Source of the DNA: Streptomyces spinoverrucosus
GTDB taxonomy: Bacteria; Actinomycetota; Actinomycetes; Streptomycetales; Streptomycetaceae
Direction of reading: 5' to 3'
Assembly: GCF_006539505.1 (NCBI RefSeq)
Contig: NZ_BJND01000008.1
Coordinates: forward strand, 186,001 to 250,000
Length of the DNA stretch: 64,000 nucleotides
The translations under genes were made by a program, and so were the position numbers. A model generated the notes under the pieces. It had not been told where the DNA came from. It saw only the letters and a program-made list of their open reading frames with translations, and did no database searches. Shown here piece after piece: positions 1-9,144 of this stretch (position 1 is its first letter; each line of letters begins with the position of its first letter).

Positions 1-571
1 CGAGGCAGCTCAGGCAGAGCACCAGCGGCAGCGCGAACCAGAGGGCGATCAGATGCCGCGGCATCTGGTCCTGAGCCGGCATCAGCAGTGCGGCCACGCC
101 GAGCGCAAGCACGGTTGCCGCGGCGAGCCGCACCTGACGCACCCCGGCCCCGACGGTGGTCCCCGCCCCGGCCGGCACGGCGAGACCGGCGCTGACGAGC
201 CGGTCGGCGAGGCCGTGCACCGCGTCGGCGGCGGCCGCCGCGGCCCGTATCGGAGCGATGGGGGACTGGCCCTCCGGCCCGATGGCCCCTATCACCGACC
301 GCTCGATGTCGTCGCGCCCGCGCGGATCCACGACGGTCGCCCAGCCCGTGTGCGCGAGGAGCAGCCGCCGCTGGCGCGCCATCGACACCAACGTCAGATC
401 GGCGACCCGCGCCGGACCGCCGGACAGGAACGCGGCCTCGTACAGCGTCAGATCGTGCTTCCCGCCCGTTTCCGTGTCGACGTCCGCGGCCCGTACGGCG
501 GCCAGGCACAGCCGGGTGCACGCCAGGCCGGCCAGGGCCCAGGCCGGCAGGAGAAGGAGGACCCAGAACAT
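1..571 (-). CDS. TIGR04222-like membrane protein, C-terminus beyond window
   Basis: The minus strand is open from an ATG at 571 to the window edge, giving 190 residues. The N-terminus is a hydrophobic helix (about residues 2-28, LLLLPAWALAGLAC). A motif follows near residue 42 (LTLYEAAFLSGGPARV) that matches the LxxYExAYLAGGPxR signature I associate with TIGR04222 proteins. Two more hydrophobic segments begin near residue 150 and end in a Cys-containing stretch at the edge. The ATG has a GGAGG-type site (AAGGAGGACCCAGAAC) upstream. Members of this family usually end in a low-complexity Gly/Ser/Cys tail, which would lie outside the window. The gene is 100 bp downstream of, and co-directional with, the DUF692 gene. 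Function is unknown; a role as substrate or partner of that enzyme is inference. Confidence 0.65.
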   Translation of the reverse strand, partial: MFWVLLLLPAWALAGLACTRLCLAAVRAADVDTETGGKHDLTLYEAAFLSGGPARVADLTLVSMARQRRLLLAHTGWATVVDPRGRDDIERSVIGAIGPEGQSPIAPIRAAAAAADAVHGLADRLVSAGLAVPAGAGTTVGAGVRQVRLAAATVLALGVAALLMPAQDQMPRHLIALWFALPLVLCLSCL

Positions 572-671
572 GCCGTGTTTCTATGCCAACCGACTCGGAA
601 ACTCCATGCCTTGTTCACATTCCGGGACCGAGCGTTGTCGGCACGTGACGTTCCGCTTGACTGCCTGCCGA

Positions 672-2021
672 TCAGCGGCGCAGTAGCACCCGGCGGGCCC
701 GCGCCATCCGTGAGCGCGGACGCGGTGCCGAACCGGACCGGTCCAGCCACCACTCCCGCAACTCCCGCCGCGCCCGTGCCTCCTGCGGCCGCCCGTCGAG
801 CAGCAACCGCTCGGCGAAGTCCAGCGCGTCCCGCCGGTAGCCCCCGGTCATCGGGTGCCGCTGGGCGTACGCCAGGAAGGTGGGCCGGTAGGCGGGCCCC
901 AGGATCACCGGCAACTCCGGGGCGACCTTCGCCACCACATCCGCCCGCTTCCCGGCCAGCGCCCGCGCCTGCACCCCGAGCCGCACCCGGTCGAACCCTT
1001 CGGGGACGGGGGTACCGGCGACCAGCGCGGAGAGCAGCGCGGCCTGGGTGAGGGCGAGGCGCTGACGGGCGGGCTCGTGGGCGGAGGCGTGGTGCGAGGG
1101 GGCGGCAGGCTCGGACGTGGAGTCGGCGGAATCGCGCGCTGTTGCGGGGGCACTGGCGGTGGACCCGGAAGCAACCCGTATCGCCGCCCGGGTCCGACGC
1201 CCCTCCTCCAGCGCGCCCCGAATCTCCGCCAACTCCCGCTCCAACTCCGCCGGTTCGGGGAAGTTCTCGTCCCTCTCCAGCAGGACGCCGGGCGGGGACA
1301 CGCGGGACGCGAGGTCGGTCAGGACGTCGAGGACCGGCCGGGGGACCGGGTGGGCGTGGCTGTCGTGCCAGACGCCGTCGCGTTCGAAGCCGCCCGCGAC
1401 ATGGACGTAGGCGATGGCCTCCAGCGGGAGTTCGGCGAGCGCCTTGGCCGGGTCCTCGCCGCGGTTGACGTGGTTGGTGTGCAGGTTCGCCACGTCGATC
1501 AGGAGCCGTACGCCGGTCCGCTCGGCCAGCTCGTACAGGAACTGTCCCTCGGTCATCTCCTCGCCCGGCCAGGAGATGAGCGCGGCGATGTTCTCCACGG
1601 CGAGCGGCACGGGCAGCGCGTCCTGCGCGATGCGGACGTTCTCGCACAGCACGTCGAGGGCGTCCCGGGTGCGCGGCACGGGCAGCAGGTGCCCGGCCTC
1701 CAGCCGCGGGGACGCCGTGAGCGGACCGCCCGCCCGGACGAACGCGATGTGCTCGGTGACCAGCGGCGAGCCGAGCGCCTCCGCCCGCTCGGCGAGGGCC
1801 GCAAGGCGCGCCGGGTCGGGCCGGTCGGCGCCGCCGAGGCCCAGGGAGACGCCGTGCGGGACGACGGTCACCCCGCGCTCGCGCAGCCGCAGCAGCGAGT
1901 CGGGGAGGTGTCCGGGGCAGACGTTCTCGGCGACGACCTCGACCCAGTCGATGCCCGGCATGCGCTCCACGGCGTCCGCGATCTCCGGCCGCCATCCGAT
2001 CCCGGTTCCCAGTCGCTCCAT
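672..2021 (-). CDS. DUF692 family multinuclear iron-dependent oxidase (MNIO) with C-terminal extension
   Basis: A 449-residue protein whose first 270 residues form a DUF692 TIM barrel. Expected metal-ligand-type motifs are visible: PHGVSLGL (His56), TEHIAF (His91), VENIAAL (Glu143), [11 protein letters not shown] (Asp176, His181, His184), YVHVAGG (His206), DSHAHPV (Asp219-His223) and LLERDENFP (Glu249, Asp251). Family members such as MbnB and TglH are iron enzymes that modify Cys or other residues of ribosomal peptides. After a variable linker, residues 325-449 form an Arg/Ala-rich domain reminiscent of the DUF2063-type partner that accompanies many DUF692 enzymes, here apparently fused. I chose the ATG at 2021 because AAGGAGGGGG precedes it; an in-frame ATG at 2045 is possible. 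The neighbour downstream is the TIGR04222-like protein. Confidence 0.85.
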   Translation of the reverse strand: MERLGTGIGWRPEIADAVERMPGIDWVEVVAENVCPGHLPDSLLRLRERGVTVVPHGVSLGLGGADRPDPARLAALAERAEALGSPLVTEHIAFVRAGGPLTASPRLEAGHLLPVPRTRDALDVLCENVRIAQDALPVPLAVENIAALISWPGEEMTEGQFLYELAERTGVRLLIDVANLHTNHVNRGEDPAKALAELPLEAIAYVHVAGGFERDGVWHDSHAHPVPRPVLDVLTDLASRVSPPGVLLERDENFPEPAELERELAEIRGALEEGRRTRAAIRVASGSTASAPATARDSADSTSEPAAPSHHASAHEPARQRLALTQAALLSALVAGTPVPEGFDRVRLGVQARALAGKRADVVAKVAPELPVILGPAYRPTFLAYAQRHPMTGGYRRDALDFAERLLLDGRPQEARARRELREWWLDRSGSAPRPRSRMARARRVLLRR

Positions 2022-2172
2022 GACCCCCTCCTTCACGTCTGTCATGCACCCGGCGTGAGGGGGGTATGGCCCCGCTGCCGGGGCCCGAACCCTGTCGCGT
2101 GCGCCTTCAGAGCAACATTTGAGGTTGCCAGGAGATACGCGGGACCGGCCCCGGATGTTCAAACACCCTGGT

Positions 2173-2880
2173 TCAGCGCAGCGCCGGGTGGTCGGCGACG
2201 ACGGTGCAGCTTCCGGCGGGGATCTCGGTGTACCCGGCATCGCGCACCAACGGCAGGCCGGACGTGGTGAGTCGACCCCAGCGCGTCGGGTCGGCGATCC
2301 GGACGGCGAGCGGAAAGCCCGCGTCCCGCCAGGCCGCGCGCTCCTCGTCCGGCAGTTCCCACCAGGCGAGTTGGGCGCCGTGCCCGGCCTGCGCCATCGC
2401 CTTGCCGGCCGACATCTCGATCTCCGGGTTCAGCCACAGCACCGGCGCACTCGCGTCCGCCTCGACCGGCGGCTCCGGATCGTCGAGATCGGTTCCGGAA
2501 ACCTGCAGCCGCGCCAGCTCCTTGGGCCACCCGTCCAGGGGAACAGGAGGAAACACCCTCACTTCCGCCGACTTCCCCGTCACCGTGATCCCGGGCAACG
2601 CCTCGGCCCGCCGCCACTCGGCCCCCCGGGCCCGCCGCACCACCTTCCGAATCCGCGCGTCCTGCCAGTCCCGCACGGCCTGGGCCCACTCCCCGTCACC
2701 CAGCGACCGCTCATCACTCAACATGACCAGCACGGCACGCGCGGCGGTTTCCAAGGCGTCGGTACGGGCGGGAGGCGCACCCTTTTCGATCCGTACGACC
2801 AGAGGCAGTACAAACTGAGGCGCGGTATCGCGCGCGCTGGGCTCGGACCGGAAGGGACTGTCAGTCGGTTCGGTAGTCAC
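2173..2880 (-). CDS. Actinobacterial peptidyl-tRNA hydrolase, PTH2-like
   Basis: A 235-residue protein. The diagnostic stretch is near residues 155-175 ([20 protein letters not shown]), which resembles the PTH2 signature M(S)xGKxxAQxxHA. PTH2 enzymes cleave peptidyl-tRNA that has dissociated from the ribosome. The N-terminal 120 residues are an actinobacterial extension with no clear motif, and the C-terminus ([18 protein letters not shown]) resembles the last strand of the fold. The GTG at 2880 was taken as start because it begins the conserved-looking [12 protein letters not shown] region. In-frame codons further upstream run into the Streptomyces intergenic repeat at 2902-2929. The gene is alone on its transcript as far as can be seen. 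Confidence 0.75.
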   Translation of the reverse strand: MTTEPTDSPFRSEPSARDTAPQFVLPLVVRIEKGAPPARTDALETAARAVLVMLSDERSLGDGEWAQAVRDWQDARIRKVVRRARGAEWRRAEALPGITVTGKSAEVRVFPPVPLDGWPKELARLQVSGTDLDDPEPPVEADASAPVLWLNPEIEMSAGKAMAQAGHGAQLAWWELPDEERAAWRDAGFPLAVRIADPTRWGRLTTSGLPLVRDAGYTEIPAGSCTVVADHPALR

Positions 2881-2901
2881 GCCGTCCAGTCTGCCAACCT
2901 C

Positions 2902-2929
2902 AGGGGCGCGGGGGACTGCGCGACCAGCC
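2902..2929 (-). repeat. Streptomyces dispersed intergenic repeat, copy 1
   Basis: Minus-strand copy of a GC-rich element with core GGTCGCGCAGT(C)CCCCGCGCCCCT. It lies just upstream of the peptidyl-tRNA hydrolase start. Related copies are at 12697-12720, 33083-33150 and 38281-38310, always between genes. Confidence 0.75.
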
Positions 2930-3027
2930 CACCACCACCCGCACCCCGAACTCACACAGCACTACCCCCGAACAGGCCGTACGCTGCGCCTCCAGCCCCT
3001 CACACTCATACCTCCAGCGTATGCCGC

Positions 3028-3879
3028 TCACGTCAACCCGCCGGAGGCCACCGCTCCGATCAGCTCGGACACCTTCACGAACCGATACCCCTGCCGCCGC
3101 AGCTCCGGCACGATCGTGCGGATCGCCCGCTCGGTCGTCGGCGCCGCGCTCCGCGTGCAGTGCAGCACGACGACCGACCCCGGCCGCACCCAGTCCAGCA
3201 CCTGCCGGGCCACCGCGTCCGCGTCCGTCGCGAATGCGTCCCCGCCCACCACGTCCCATTGCACCGCCGTCACGCCGGTGGCGCTCAGCGCCCGCAGAGC
3301 CCGCTGGTCGTAGCAGCCACCGGGGAACCGGAAGTACGGCTTCGCGTCCGGCACGCCCGCCCGGCGGAACGCCGTGTACGCCCGCTCCACATCGGCCCGC
3401 ATGCGGTCCTCATCGATGGTCGGCAGGCCGTAGCAGTCGGCGGTGAAGGCGTAATGGCTGTAGGAGTGGTTGGCGACCTCGAAGAGCGGGTCCCGGCCGA
3501 TGCCGCGGGCCTGGATCGGGTACTGCTCCGCCCACCTGCCCGTCATGAACACGGTCGCCGGTACCTTCAGCGCCCGCAGCGTCGCAATCAGCTGCGGGTT
3601 GTCGAAGCGTTCGCCCTCGGCTGCCCGGGGCCCCTGGTCGGCTGTCATGTCGGCATCGAAGGTGAGCGCGACGGTCTTGCCCCCGGTCCGCGGGCCGCTG
3701 GTGAACACCGGCGTGAGGCCCGCGGGGCCGGGGGCGAGGGTGGGAGGTGCCGGGGGCGAGGGGGCGGGCGTCGAGGGGACCGCCGTATCGCCGCCCCGCG
3801 GCGCATCAGCGGTGCCGCAGGCCGCTAGGGCGGCGCTCAGGACACAGACGGTGATGACGCTTCGTGCATGTCTGATCAC
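3028..3879 (-). CDS. Polysaccharide deacetylase (NodB/CE4) lipoprotein
   Basis: A 283-residue protein. A signal peptide ends in the lipobox LAAC (Cys21), followed by a Pro/Ala-rich linker to residue 58. The CE4 motifs are in order: TFDAD (73-77, catalytic and metal Asp), NHSYSH (His138 and His142, metal ligands), RFPGG (184-188) and a C-terminal VVLH (His240). This set predicts a zinc- or other metal-dependent deacetylase acting on N-acetylated polysaccharide such as peptidoglycan or chitin, anchored to the outer face of the membrane. Size is normal for a single-domain lipoprotein deacetylase. It stands alone, 52 bp from the end of the PhoX-like gene whose transcript reads toward it. Confidence 0.9.
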   Translation of the reverse strand: MIRHARSVITVCVLSAALAACGTADAPRGGDTAVPSTPAPSPPAPPTLAPGPAGLTPVFTSGPRTGGKTVALTFDADMTADQGPRAAEGERFDNPQLIATLRALKVPATVFMTGRWAEQYPIQARGIGRDPLFEVANHSYSHYAFTADCYGLPTIDEDRMRADVERAYTAFRRAGVPDAKPYFRFPGGCYDQRALRALSATGVTAVQWDVVGGDAFATDADAVARQVLDWVRPGSVVVLHCTRSAAPTTERAIRTIVPELRRQGYRFVKVSELIGAVASGGLT

Positions 3880-3931
3880 CGTATGAAAGTATGACCTTCA
3901 GGTCGGTGTGGGCGCCGACGCGACGGCCGGG

Positions 3932-5311
3932 TCACCCGGCCGGCGGCCTCCGCCACGGACCGCGCACCGCGAAGGTGGTCCCCGGTGTGTAGCAGTTGAC
4001 GTACATCGTCTCGCCGTCCGGTGAGAAGGTGACGCCCGCGAACTCACCCCACTCCGGGGCCTCGGGCGTGCCTGTGTTCTGGCGGTTGCGGGCCAGCGCG
4101 TACACCTCGCCCCGGCGCGTGACACCGAAGACGTGCTGCGCGCCGTTGCCGTCCTCGCACACCATCAGGCCGCCGCTGGGCGCGAGGCAGATGTTGTCCG
4201 GGGACTCGCCGGGCAGCCGCACGTCGGAGTTCGGGCCGAAGACGATCACCAGGGTGAGGCGGCGCGCCGCCGGGTCGTAGCGCCAGACCTGGCCGAAGTG
4301 GTCGGCCGCCGAGCCATCCGCACTGCGGGCGTACGAGGAGACGAAGTACACGCTCCGGCCGCCCCAGTAGCAGCCCTCCAGCTTCTGCGCGCGCGTGATG
4401 CCCTTCGGGCCGTAGTCCTGGAGGCGGACGGGGGTCTCGGTGGCGAGCGGGTCCGGTACGTCCACCCACTCGACGCCGTCGAAGCACGCGCCGGTCTCCT
4501 GGATCGACGACAGGTCGGGTACGCCGGGCACGCGCATCGCCTGGAGGCGGCCGCCCGCCCGCAGGGAACCCGTCCCGCCGAGCGGCTTCTCGGGCAGGAA
4601 CCGGTAGAAGAGGCCGAACGGCTTGAGGAAGGCGTCCTCCGTCTCGTAGACGACGCCGGTGCGCGGGTCGATCGCGACCGCCTCGTGCTGGAAGCGGCCC
4701 ATCGCGGTCAGCGGGACCGCGCCGGTGCGGTGCGGGTCGGCCGGGTCGACCTCGAAGACGAAGCCGTGGTCCTTGGTGTAGCCGCCGGTGCCCGCTCTCT
4801 CCTCGTTCTCCTCACAGGTCAGCCAGGTGCGCCAAGTGGTGGGGCCGCCCGCGCAGTTGACGGCCGTACCGGCGAGGGCGACCCGCTCCGACCGGACATG
4901 GCTGCCGGAGTCCAAGGTCAGCGCCGTACAGCCGCCTTTGGCCGCCGGGTCGTAGGTGAGGCCCTTGACCACCGGGACTGGGACCTTCGCGTTGGTGCGG
5001 TTCTCGTGGTTGCGGACGAGGTGGACCCGGCCGTGGCGGCCGGGGAGGGCCGTCATGCCGTCATGGTGGGAGGGGACGCGGCCCTCGCCGGAGCGCAGCG
5101 GGTCGCCCTCGCGGGACAGAACCCGGTAGCGGAAACCTTTCGGCAGGTCGAGCAGGCCCTTCGGGTCGGGTACGAGGGGCCCGTAGCCGGTGTGGCCGAG
5201 GTGCTGGGCGGCGGCCGTACCGGTGAAGAGCTCGGACAGGGCGCCGGAGAACGCGATGCCCGCTCCCAGGGCACCGCCGCGGGCGAGGACATGACGGCGT
5301 GTCACGGACAT
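3932..5311 (-). CDS. PhoX-like (DUF839) secreted phosphatase, Tat substrate
   Basis: A 459-residue protein. The N-terminus carries a twin-arginine-type signal (TRRHVLARGGALGAG) ending in AAA-Q near residue 36, so it should be exported folded, as expected for a metal enzyme. The body matches the PhoX/DUF839 family: the early VRNHENR segment, TCEENEERA near residue 165, the FQHEAVAIDP segment, YETED near 223 and the C-terminal SPDNICLAPSGGLMVCEDG and GEFAGVTFSPDGETMYVN. PhoX enzymes are Ca/Fe alkaline phosphatases active on phosphomonoesters. The start is an ATG at 5311. The gene is monocistronic; no PHO-box direct repeat was clear upstream, so control by phosphate is not shown. Confidence 0.85.
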   Translation of the reverse strand: MSVTRRHVLARGGALGAGIAFSGALSELFTGTAAAQHLGHTGYGPLVPDPKGLLDLPKGFRYRVLSREGDPLRSGEGRVPSHHDGMTALPGRHGRVHLVRNHENRTNAKVPVPVVKGLTYDPAAKGGCTALTLDSGSHVRSERVALAGTAVNCAGGPTTWRTWLTCEENEERAGTGGYTKDHGFVFEVDPADPHRTGAVPLTAMGRFQHEAVAIDPRTGVVYETEDAFLKPFGLFYRFLPEKPLGGTGSLRAGGRLQAMRVPGVPDLSSIQETGACFDGVEWVDVPDPLATETPVRLQDYGPKGITRAQKLEGCYWGGRSVYFVSSYARSADGSAADHFGQVWRYDPAARRLTLVIVFGPNSDVRLPGESPDNICLAPSGGLMVCEDGNGAQHVFGVTRRGEVYALARNRQNTGTPEAPEWGEFAGVTFSPDGETMYVNCYTPGTTFAVRGPWRRPPAG

Positions 5312-5400
5312 GGGGAAACCTTCCTGCTGGCGGACAGGACAGTGACCCCGCCGTGTTTATCAGCTGCCGCCCGTCCCCGGAACCACGCGCGTAGCACCTG

Positions 5401-6423
5401 TCACGGACGGTCGGTGAGGTCCGGGGTGGGGTGGGGTTCCTCGGTGCGGCCGGGGGTGGTGTTGTTCGCGGGTTGCGGCTCCTGTGCCGCGTGGCCCGGG
5501 GCGCCGTCGGACTGTTGCGTGAGGCTCGCGGAGTCGTCGGGTTGCGGGGTGAGGCCGGGAGTCTGGCCGGTCTGGGGGGTAAGGCCTGGAGTCTGGCCGG
5601 GCTGCTGGGTGAGGCCTGGGGTGGGGCCGGGCCCCTGTGTGTGGTCGTGCGTGTGCTCCGCCACCAGGGGTGCCCTCTCCAGGAAGCGCAGCAGCTCCAC
5701 CGGGAACGGGAGCACCAGCGTCGAGTTCTTCTCGGCGGCGACGGCCACGACCGTCTGGAGCAGCCGCAGCTGGAGCGCGGCGGGCGTGTTCGCCATCTGC
5801 TGGGCCGCCTCGGCCAGCTTCTTGGACGCCTGGAACTCGGCGTCGGCGTTGATGACCCGGGCCCGCCGCTCCCGGTCCGCCTCGGCCTGCCGGGCCATGG
5901 AGCGCTTCATCGTCTCGGGCAGCGACACGTCCTTGATCTCGACCCGGTCGACCTGCACGCCCCAGCCGACGGCCGGGCTGTCGATCATCAGTTCCAGGCC
6001 CTCGTTCAGCTTCTCGCGGTTGGACAGCAGGTCGTCCAGTTCGCTCTTGCCGATGATCGAACGCAGCGAGGTCTGCGCCATCTGCGAGACCGCGAACTTG
6101 TAGTCCTCGACCTTGATCAGCGCGCTCGCCGCGTCGACCACCTTGAAGTACACGACGGCGTCCACGCGCACGGTCACGTTGTCGCGGGTGATGCCCTCCT
6201 GGGCCGGGACCGGCATGGTGACGATCTGCATGTTGACCTTGTGCAGCCGGTCCACGAACGGAATGATCAGGGTGAATCCGGGCGGTCGTATGGTGCCCCT
6301 GAGCCGGCCGAGCCGCAGCACCACGCCGCGTTCGTACTGCTTGACGATCCGCGCCGCGGCCGCGAGGTACACCACCCCCGCGGAACCGGCCATGGCGGCC
6401 GCCACCAGGAGATCTTCGACCAT
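5401..6423 (-). CDS. Slipin/stomatin-like SPFH (band 7) protein with repetitive C-terminal tail
   Basis: A 340-residue protein. Residues 5-23 form one membrane helix, followed directly by the slipin signature (IVKQYERGVVLRLGRLRG) and a band 7 domain to about residue 240. Regularly charged helices follow (RQAEADRERRARVINADAEF), the coiled coil used for oligomerisation. The last 80 residues are low complexity, with about three copies of a PGLTxQxGQT unit visible at DNA level near 5510-5635. Slipins form large membrane rings that scaffold membrane microdomains. I chose the ATG at 6423 because GAGGGGGTCGTC precedes it; this places the membrane helix at the very N-terminus. No NfeD partner gene lies beside it. 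Confidence 0.88.
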   Translation of the reverse strand: MVEDLLVAAAMAGSAGVVYLAAAARIVKQYERGVVLRLGRLRGTIRPPGFTLIIPFVDRLHKVNMQIVTMPVPAQEGITRDNVTVRVDAVVYFKVVDAASALIKVEDYKFAVSQMAQTSLRSIIGKSELDDLLSNREKLNEGLELMIDSPAVGWGVQVDRVEIKDVSLPETMKRSMARQAEADRERRARVINADAEFQASKKLAEAAQQMANTPAALQLRLLQTVVAVAAEKNSTLVLPFPVELLRFLERAPLVAEHTHDHTQGPGPTPGLTQQPGQTPGLTPQTGQTPGLTPQPDDSASLTQQSDGAPGHAAQEPQPANNTTPGRTEEPHPTPDLTDRP

Positions 6424-6559
6424 GACGACCCCCTCACGAGAGGCGTGTGGTGCCTGCTCCTGCAACGATATGCCCGGTGTCCGGTCCGGGGCCATGGGGG
6501 CGACGGAGCGGACACCGGGCGGACGGCGTCGGTCAACGGGTGACGACCTTCACCGGTTC

Positions 6560-6576
6560 GGTCACGGGCGGTGACC
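6560..6576 (-). terminator. Possible weak terminator hairpin after SulP
   Basis: A perfect 6-bp inverted repeat (GGTCAC, 5-nt loop, GTGACC) lies 13 bp beyond the SulP stop codon. There is no T-run, so this is only a candidate. Confidence 0.3.
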
Positions 6577-6588
6577 TTCAGGGGCCGG

Positions 6589-8052
6589 TCAGGTCGAGGT
6601 GAGCTTCACCGGGTCGGTGCCGGACGTGCTGTGCCGCTCGGCCCAGCCCTCCAGCGCCGTACGGCACGCGTGGTCCAGGTGGTGCAGACCTGACAGGTTC
6701 AGCTCGATGGGCCGGTCCTGGGGGAGTGCCTCCAGGCTGTCGAGTATCTTCGGCAGCCTCAGGAAGGTCGCGTTGCCCGACAGGTAGACCTGGATCGGAC
6801 CGGCGCCCTTGTCTATGACCTCCATCTTCAGGTGCGAGGCCTCCCAGGCGGTCTTGACGACCGCCAGGGCGAGACCGATCAGGACGCCCTCGAACATGTT
6901 CACGGTGACAATGGCCACGGCCGTGATCACGAGGATCAGCGCCTCACCCTTGTGCGACCGCCACAGCCCGGTGATCTGGCGGAACGGGATCAGCTTCCAC
7001 CCGGCGTGCACGAGGATGCCGGCGAGGGCGGGAATCGGGATCAGCGCCAGGGCGGACGGCAGCGCGGCCGCGAACAGCAGCAGCCACACACCGTGCAGCA
7101 CACGCGACGCCTTGGTCTTCGCGCCCGCGTTGACGTTGGCCGAGCTGCGCACGATCACCGCGGTCATCGGCAGCGCACCCAGCAGACCGCACAGGGTGTT
7201 GCCCGCGCCCTGGGCGATCATCTCCTTGTTGTAGTGGGTGCGCGGACCGTCGTGCAGCCGGTCCACGGCCGCCGCGCTGAACAGGCTCTCCGCCGAGGCG
7301 ATCAGCGCGAACGCCACAATGGTGCCCCAGATGGCCGGTCCGGCCAGCTCGCCGAACGCTTCGGAGCCCGGCGGCTGGATGACACCGAGCAGACCTTCCA
7401 CCTGGACGGTGGCGACCGGAAGGTTGAAGGCGAGCGCGACGACCGTGGCCAAGACCACCGCCGCGAGGGCGCCGGGCACGGACTGCACCGCCTTCGGCAT
7501 CTTCTTCCACAGCACGATGACGGCGACGGTGCCTGCGCCGATGGCGAGTGAGGTCAGAGCCGCAGTGCTGCCGAGCGCGTCGGCGAACGCCCCGGGCAGA
7601 CCGGCGATCTTGCCGATACCGCTCTCCGGGGCCTTCAGGCCCGCTGCCGCGTACACCTGCCCGGCGATGATCACCAGACCGATACCGCAGAGCATGCCCT
7701 CGACGACCGAGACGGATATCGCCCGGAACCAGCGGCCGATCCCGAAGAAGCCCATGGCGAGCTGGAGCAGACCGGCCATCAGCACGATCACGCCGAGCGC
7801 GGCCACGCCGAACTCGCTGACGGCCTCGAACACCAGCACGGTCAGGCCCGCGGCCGGGCCGGACACCTGAAGGCTGCTGCCGGGCATGAGCCCGGTGACG
7901 AGGCCTCCCACGATGCCGGTGACCAGGCCCAGCTCCGCGGGGACACCGGAAGCGACCGCCACGCCGACGCACAGCGGCACGGCGACCAGGAAGACGACGA
8001 TGGAGGCGAGGAAGTCCTGCCTCAGGTAAGGGAACTTCGACAGCATGGTCAT
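6589..8052 (-). CDS. SulP family anion (probable bicarbonate/sulfate) transporter
   Basis: A 487-residue membrane protein with about 11-12 hydrophobic segments between residues 15 and 405, and a short STAS-like C-terminal domain (residues 415-487, IQVYLSGNATFLRLPKI then IELNLSGLHHLDHAC). The N-terminal FLVAVPLCVGVAVASG and VSGPAAG motifs are typical SulP. The start at 8052 (MTMLSK) has GAGGGACCG upstream. The gene begins 7 bp after the stop of a beta-carbonic anhydrase, so the two are one operon. SulP proteins paired or fused with carbonic anhydrase are usually read as bicarbonate transporters (BicA-like), so HCO3- is the best substrate guess; sulfate remains possible. Confidence 0.88.
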   Translation of the reverse strand: MTMLSKFPYLRQDFLASIVVFLVAVPLCVGVAVASGVPAELGLVTGIVGGLVTGLMPGSSLQVSGPAAGLTVLVFEAVSEFGVAALGVIVLMAGLLQLAMGFFGIGRWFRAISVSVVEGMLCGIGLVIIAGQVYAAAGLKAPESGIGKIAGLPGAFADALGSTAALTSLAIGAGTVAVIVLWKKMPKAVQSVPGALAAVVLATVVALAFNLPVATVQVEGLLGVIQPPGSEAFGELAGPAIWGTIVAFALIASAESLFSAAAVDRLHDGPRTHYNKEMIAQGAGNTLCGLLGALPMTAVIVRSSANVNAGAKTKASRVLHGVWLLLFAAALPSALALIPIPALAGILVHAGWKLIPFRQITGLWRSHKGEALILVITAVAIVTVNMFEGVLIGLALAVVKTAWEASHLKMEVIDKGAGPIQVYLSGNATFLRLPKILDSLEALPQDRPIELNLSGLHHLDHACRTALEGWAERHSTSGTDPVKLTST

Positions 8053-8059
8053 CGGTCCC

Positions 8060-8641
8060 TCAGAGCGTTTCGAAGGTGTCAGTCTCCGCGCGGTGTTCCC
8101 GCACGGTTCCGGTGTGGACTTCGTAGTACCAGCCGTGCAGCCGGAGTTGACCGGCCTGGAGGCGCTGGTCGACGCACGGGTAGGAGCGCAGGCGCAGCAG
8201 CTGCGCGAGGACGTGGTTCTGCACGGCCTCGGCGACCGTCGGGTCGCTGGGGTCCGAGCACTTGGGCTCGTCCGCCGCGTGCGCGAGCCAGTCGCGTACG
8301 GCGGGTACGGCCGCCAGGTCGTCGTGGCGCACCACCGCGCCGACGGCGCCGCAGTGCGAGTGGCCGCAGACCACGACGTCCTGGACGCCGAGCACCTGCA
8401 CGGCGTACTCGATGGTGGCCGCCTCACCGGTGGGGCGGTCGGAGTTGTACGGGGGGACGATGTTGCCCGCGGTGCGCAGCTCGAACAGCTGGCCGGGGCG
8501 GGCGCCGGTGATCAGGGCCGGTACGACCCTGGAATCGGAGCAGGTGATGAACAGGACTTCAGGGGACTGGCCCTGGGCCAGTTGAGCGAACTCCTCAGGG
8601 CGCTGTCCGAACGTGCGGGCGTTGTCGATGAGGGGCTGCAT
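8060..8641 (-). CDS. Beta-class carbonic anhydrase
   Basis: A 193-residue enzyme interconverting CO2 and bicarbonate. All beta-class zinc and catalytic residues are present: Cys34, Asp36 and Arg38 in CSDSR, then His94 and Cys97 in HSHCG. Length is normal for the bacterial family and no signal peptide is present, so it is cytosolic. AGGAGGAGTC sits upstream of the ATG at 8641. It is the first gene of a two-gene operon with the SulP transporter, which suggests that imported or metabolic inorganic carbon is handled jointly by the two proteins. Confidence 0.95.
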   Translation of the reverse strand: MQPLIDNARTFGQRPEEFAQLAQGQSPEVLFITCSDSRVVPALITGARPGQLFELRTAGNIVPPYNSDRPTGEAATIEYAVQVLGVQDVVVCGHSHCGAVGAVVRHDDLAAVPAVRDWLAHAADEPKCSDPSDPTVAEAVQNHVLAQLLRLRSYPCVDQRLQAGQLRLHGWYYEVHTGTVREHRAETDTFETL

Positions 8642-8725
8642 GACGTGGTGACTCCTCCTGGCGCGCCGTGGGGGCGCGTCGGACGTGCATGACAGAGGGT
8701 GAGAAGTGGGGGGACTGCTCTGCTC

Positions 8726-9133
8726 TCAGCAGCGGAAGACCTGAAGCGCGGCCGGAGAGTGGGCGGTCGAGGGTCTCGACATACGGTCGTACGCGGCGTT
8801 GGGCACGACCGCGTCGGATTCGGCCCCCTTGTGCCGCGCCGGCTGCGGGCGCTGGGCCGCGCAGGACGCGGAATCGACCGTGCGGTGGCGGTCGCGTATC
8901 CGCAGGGGACCGGTCGGGTCCCCCGCGTGGGTGCAGCTGTGGAACGCGGCGCCTTCGGCGCGCAGTGCCTTGCCGGAGGGCTTGGTTCCGGGCTGAGCCT
9001 TGGCCTCGACGTAACGGGCTGTGTGCGCAGCTGCGAATGATGTGGGAGGTGTGAAGAACGGGAGGATGAACAGAACGGCTGCGAGGCTCGCGAACAGGGT
9101 CCGGGCCGTCGCAGCCGTCGTACCTCGAAACAT
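8726..9133 (-). CDS. Small secreted Cys-containing protein, unknown function
   Basis: A 135-residue protein. Residues 1-33 look like a Sec signal peptide (hydrophobic core ASLAAVLFILPFF, ending SFAAA). The mature part is about 100 polar residues with three cysteines (SCTHAG, ASCAAQ and the penultimate residue), HAGDPTGPLRIRDRHR in the middle, and no domain I recognise. The ATG at 9133 follows GGAGGGAGGCTC. A promoter with an embedded palindrome lies directly upstream, so expression is probably switched by a regulator. Nothing nearby states its role; it could be a surface or envelope-stress protein. Confidence 0.6.
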   Translation of the reverse strand: MFRGTTAATARTLFASLAAVLFILPFFTPPTSFAAAHTARYVEAKAQPGTKPSGKALRAEGAAFHSCTHAGDPTGPLRIRDRHRTVDSASCAAQRPQPARHKGAESDAVVPNAAYDRMSRPSTAHSPAALQVFRC

Positions 9134-9144
9134 GAGCCTCCCTC

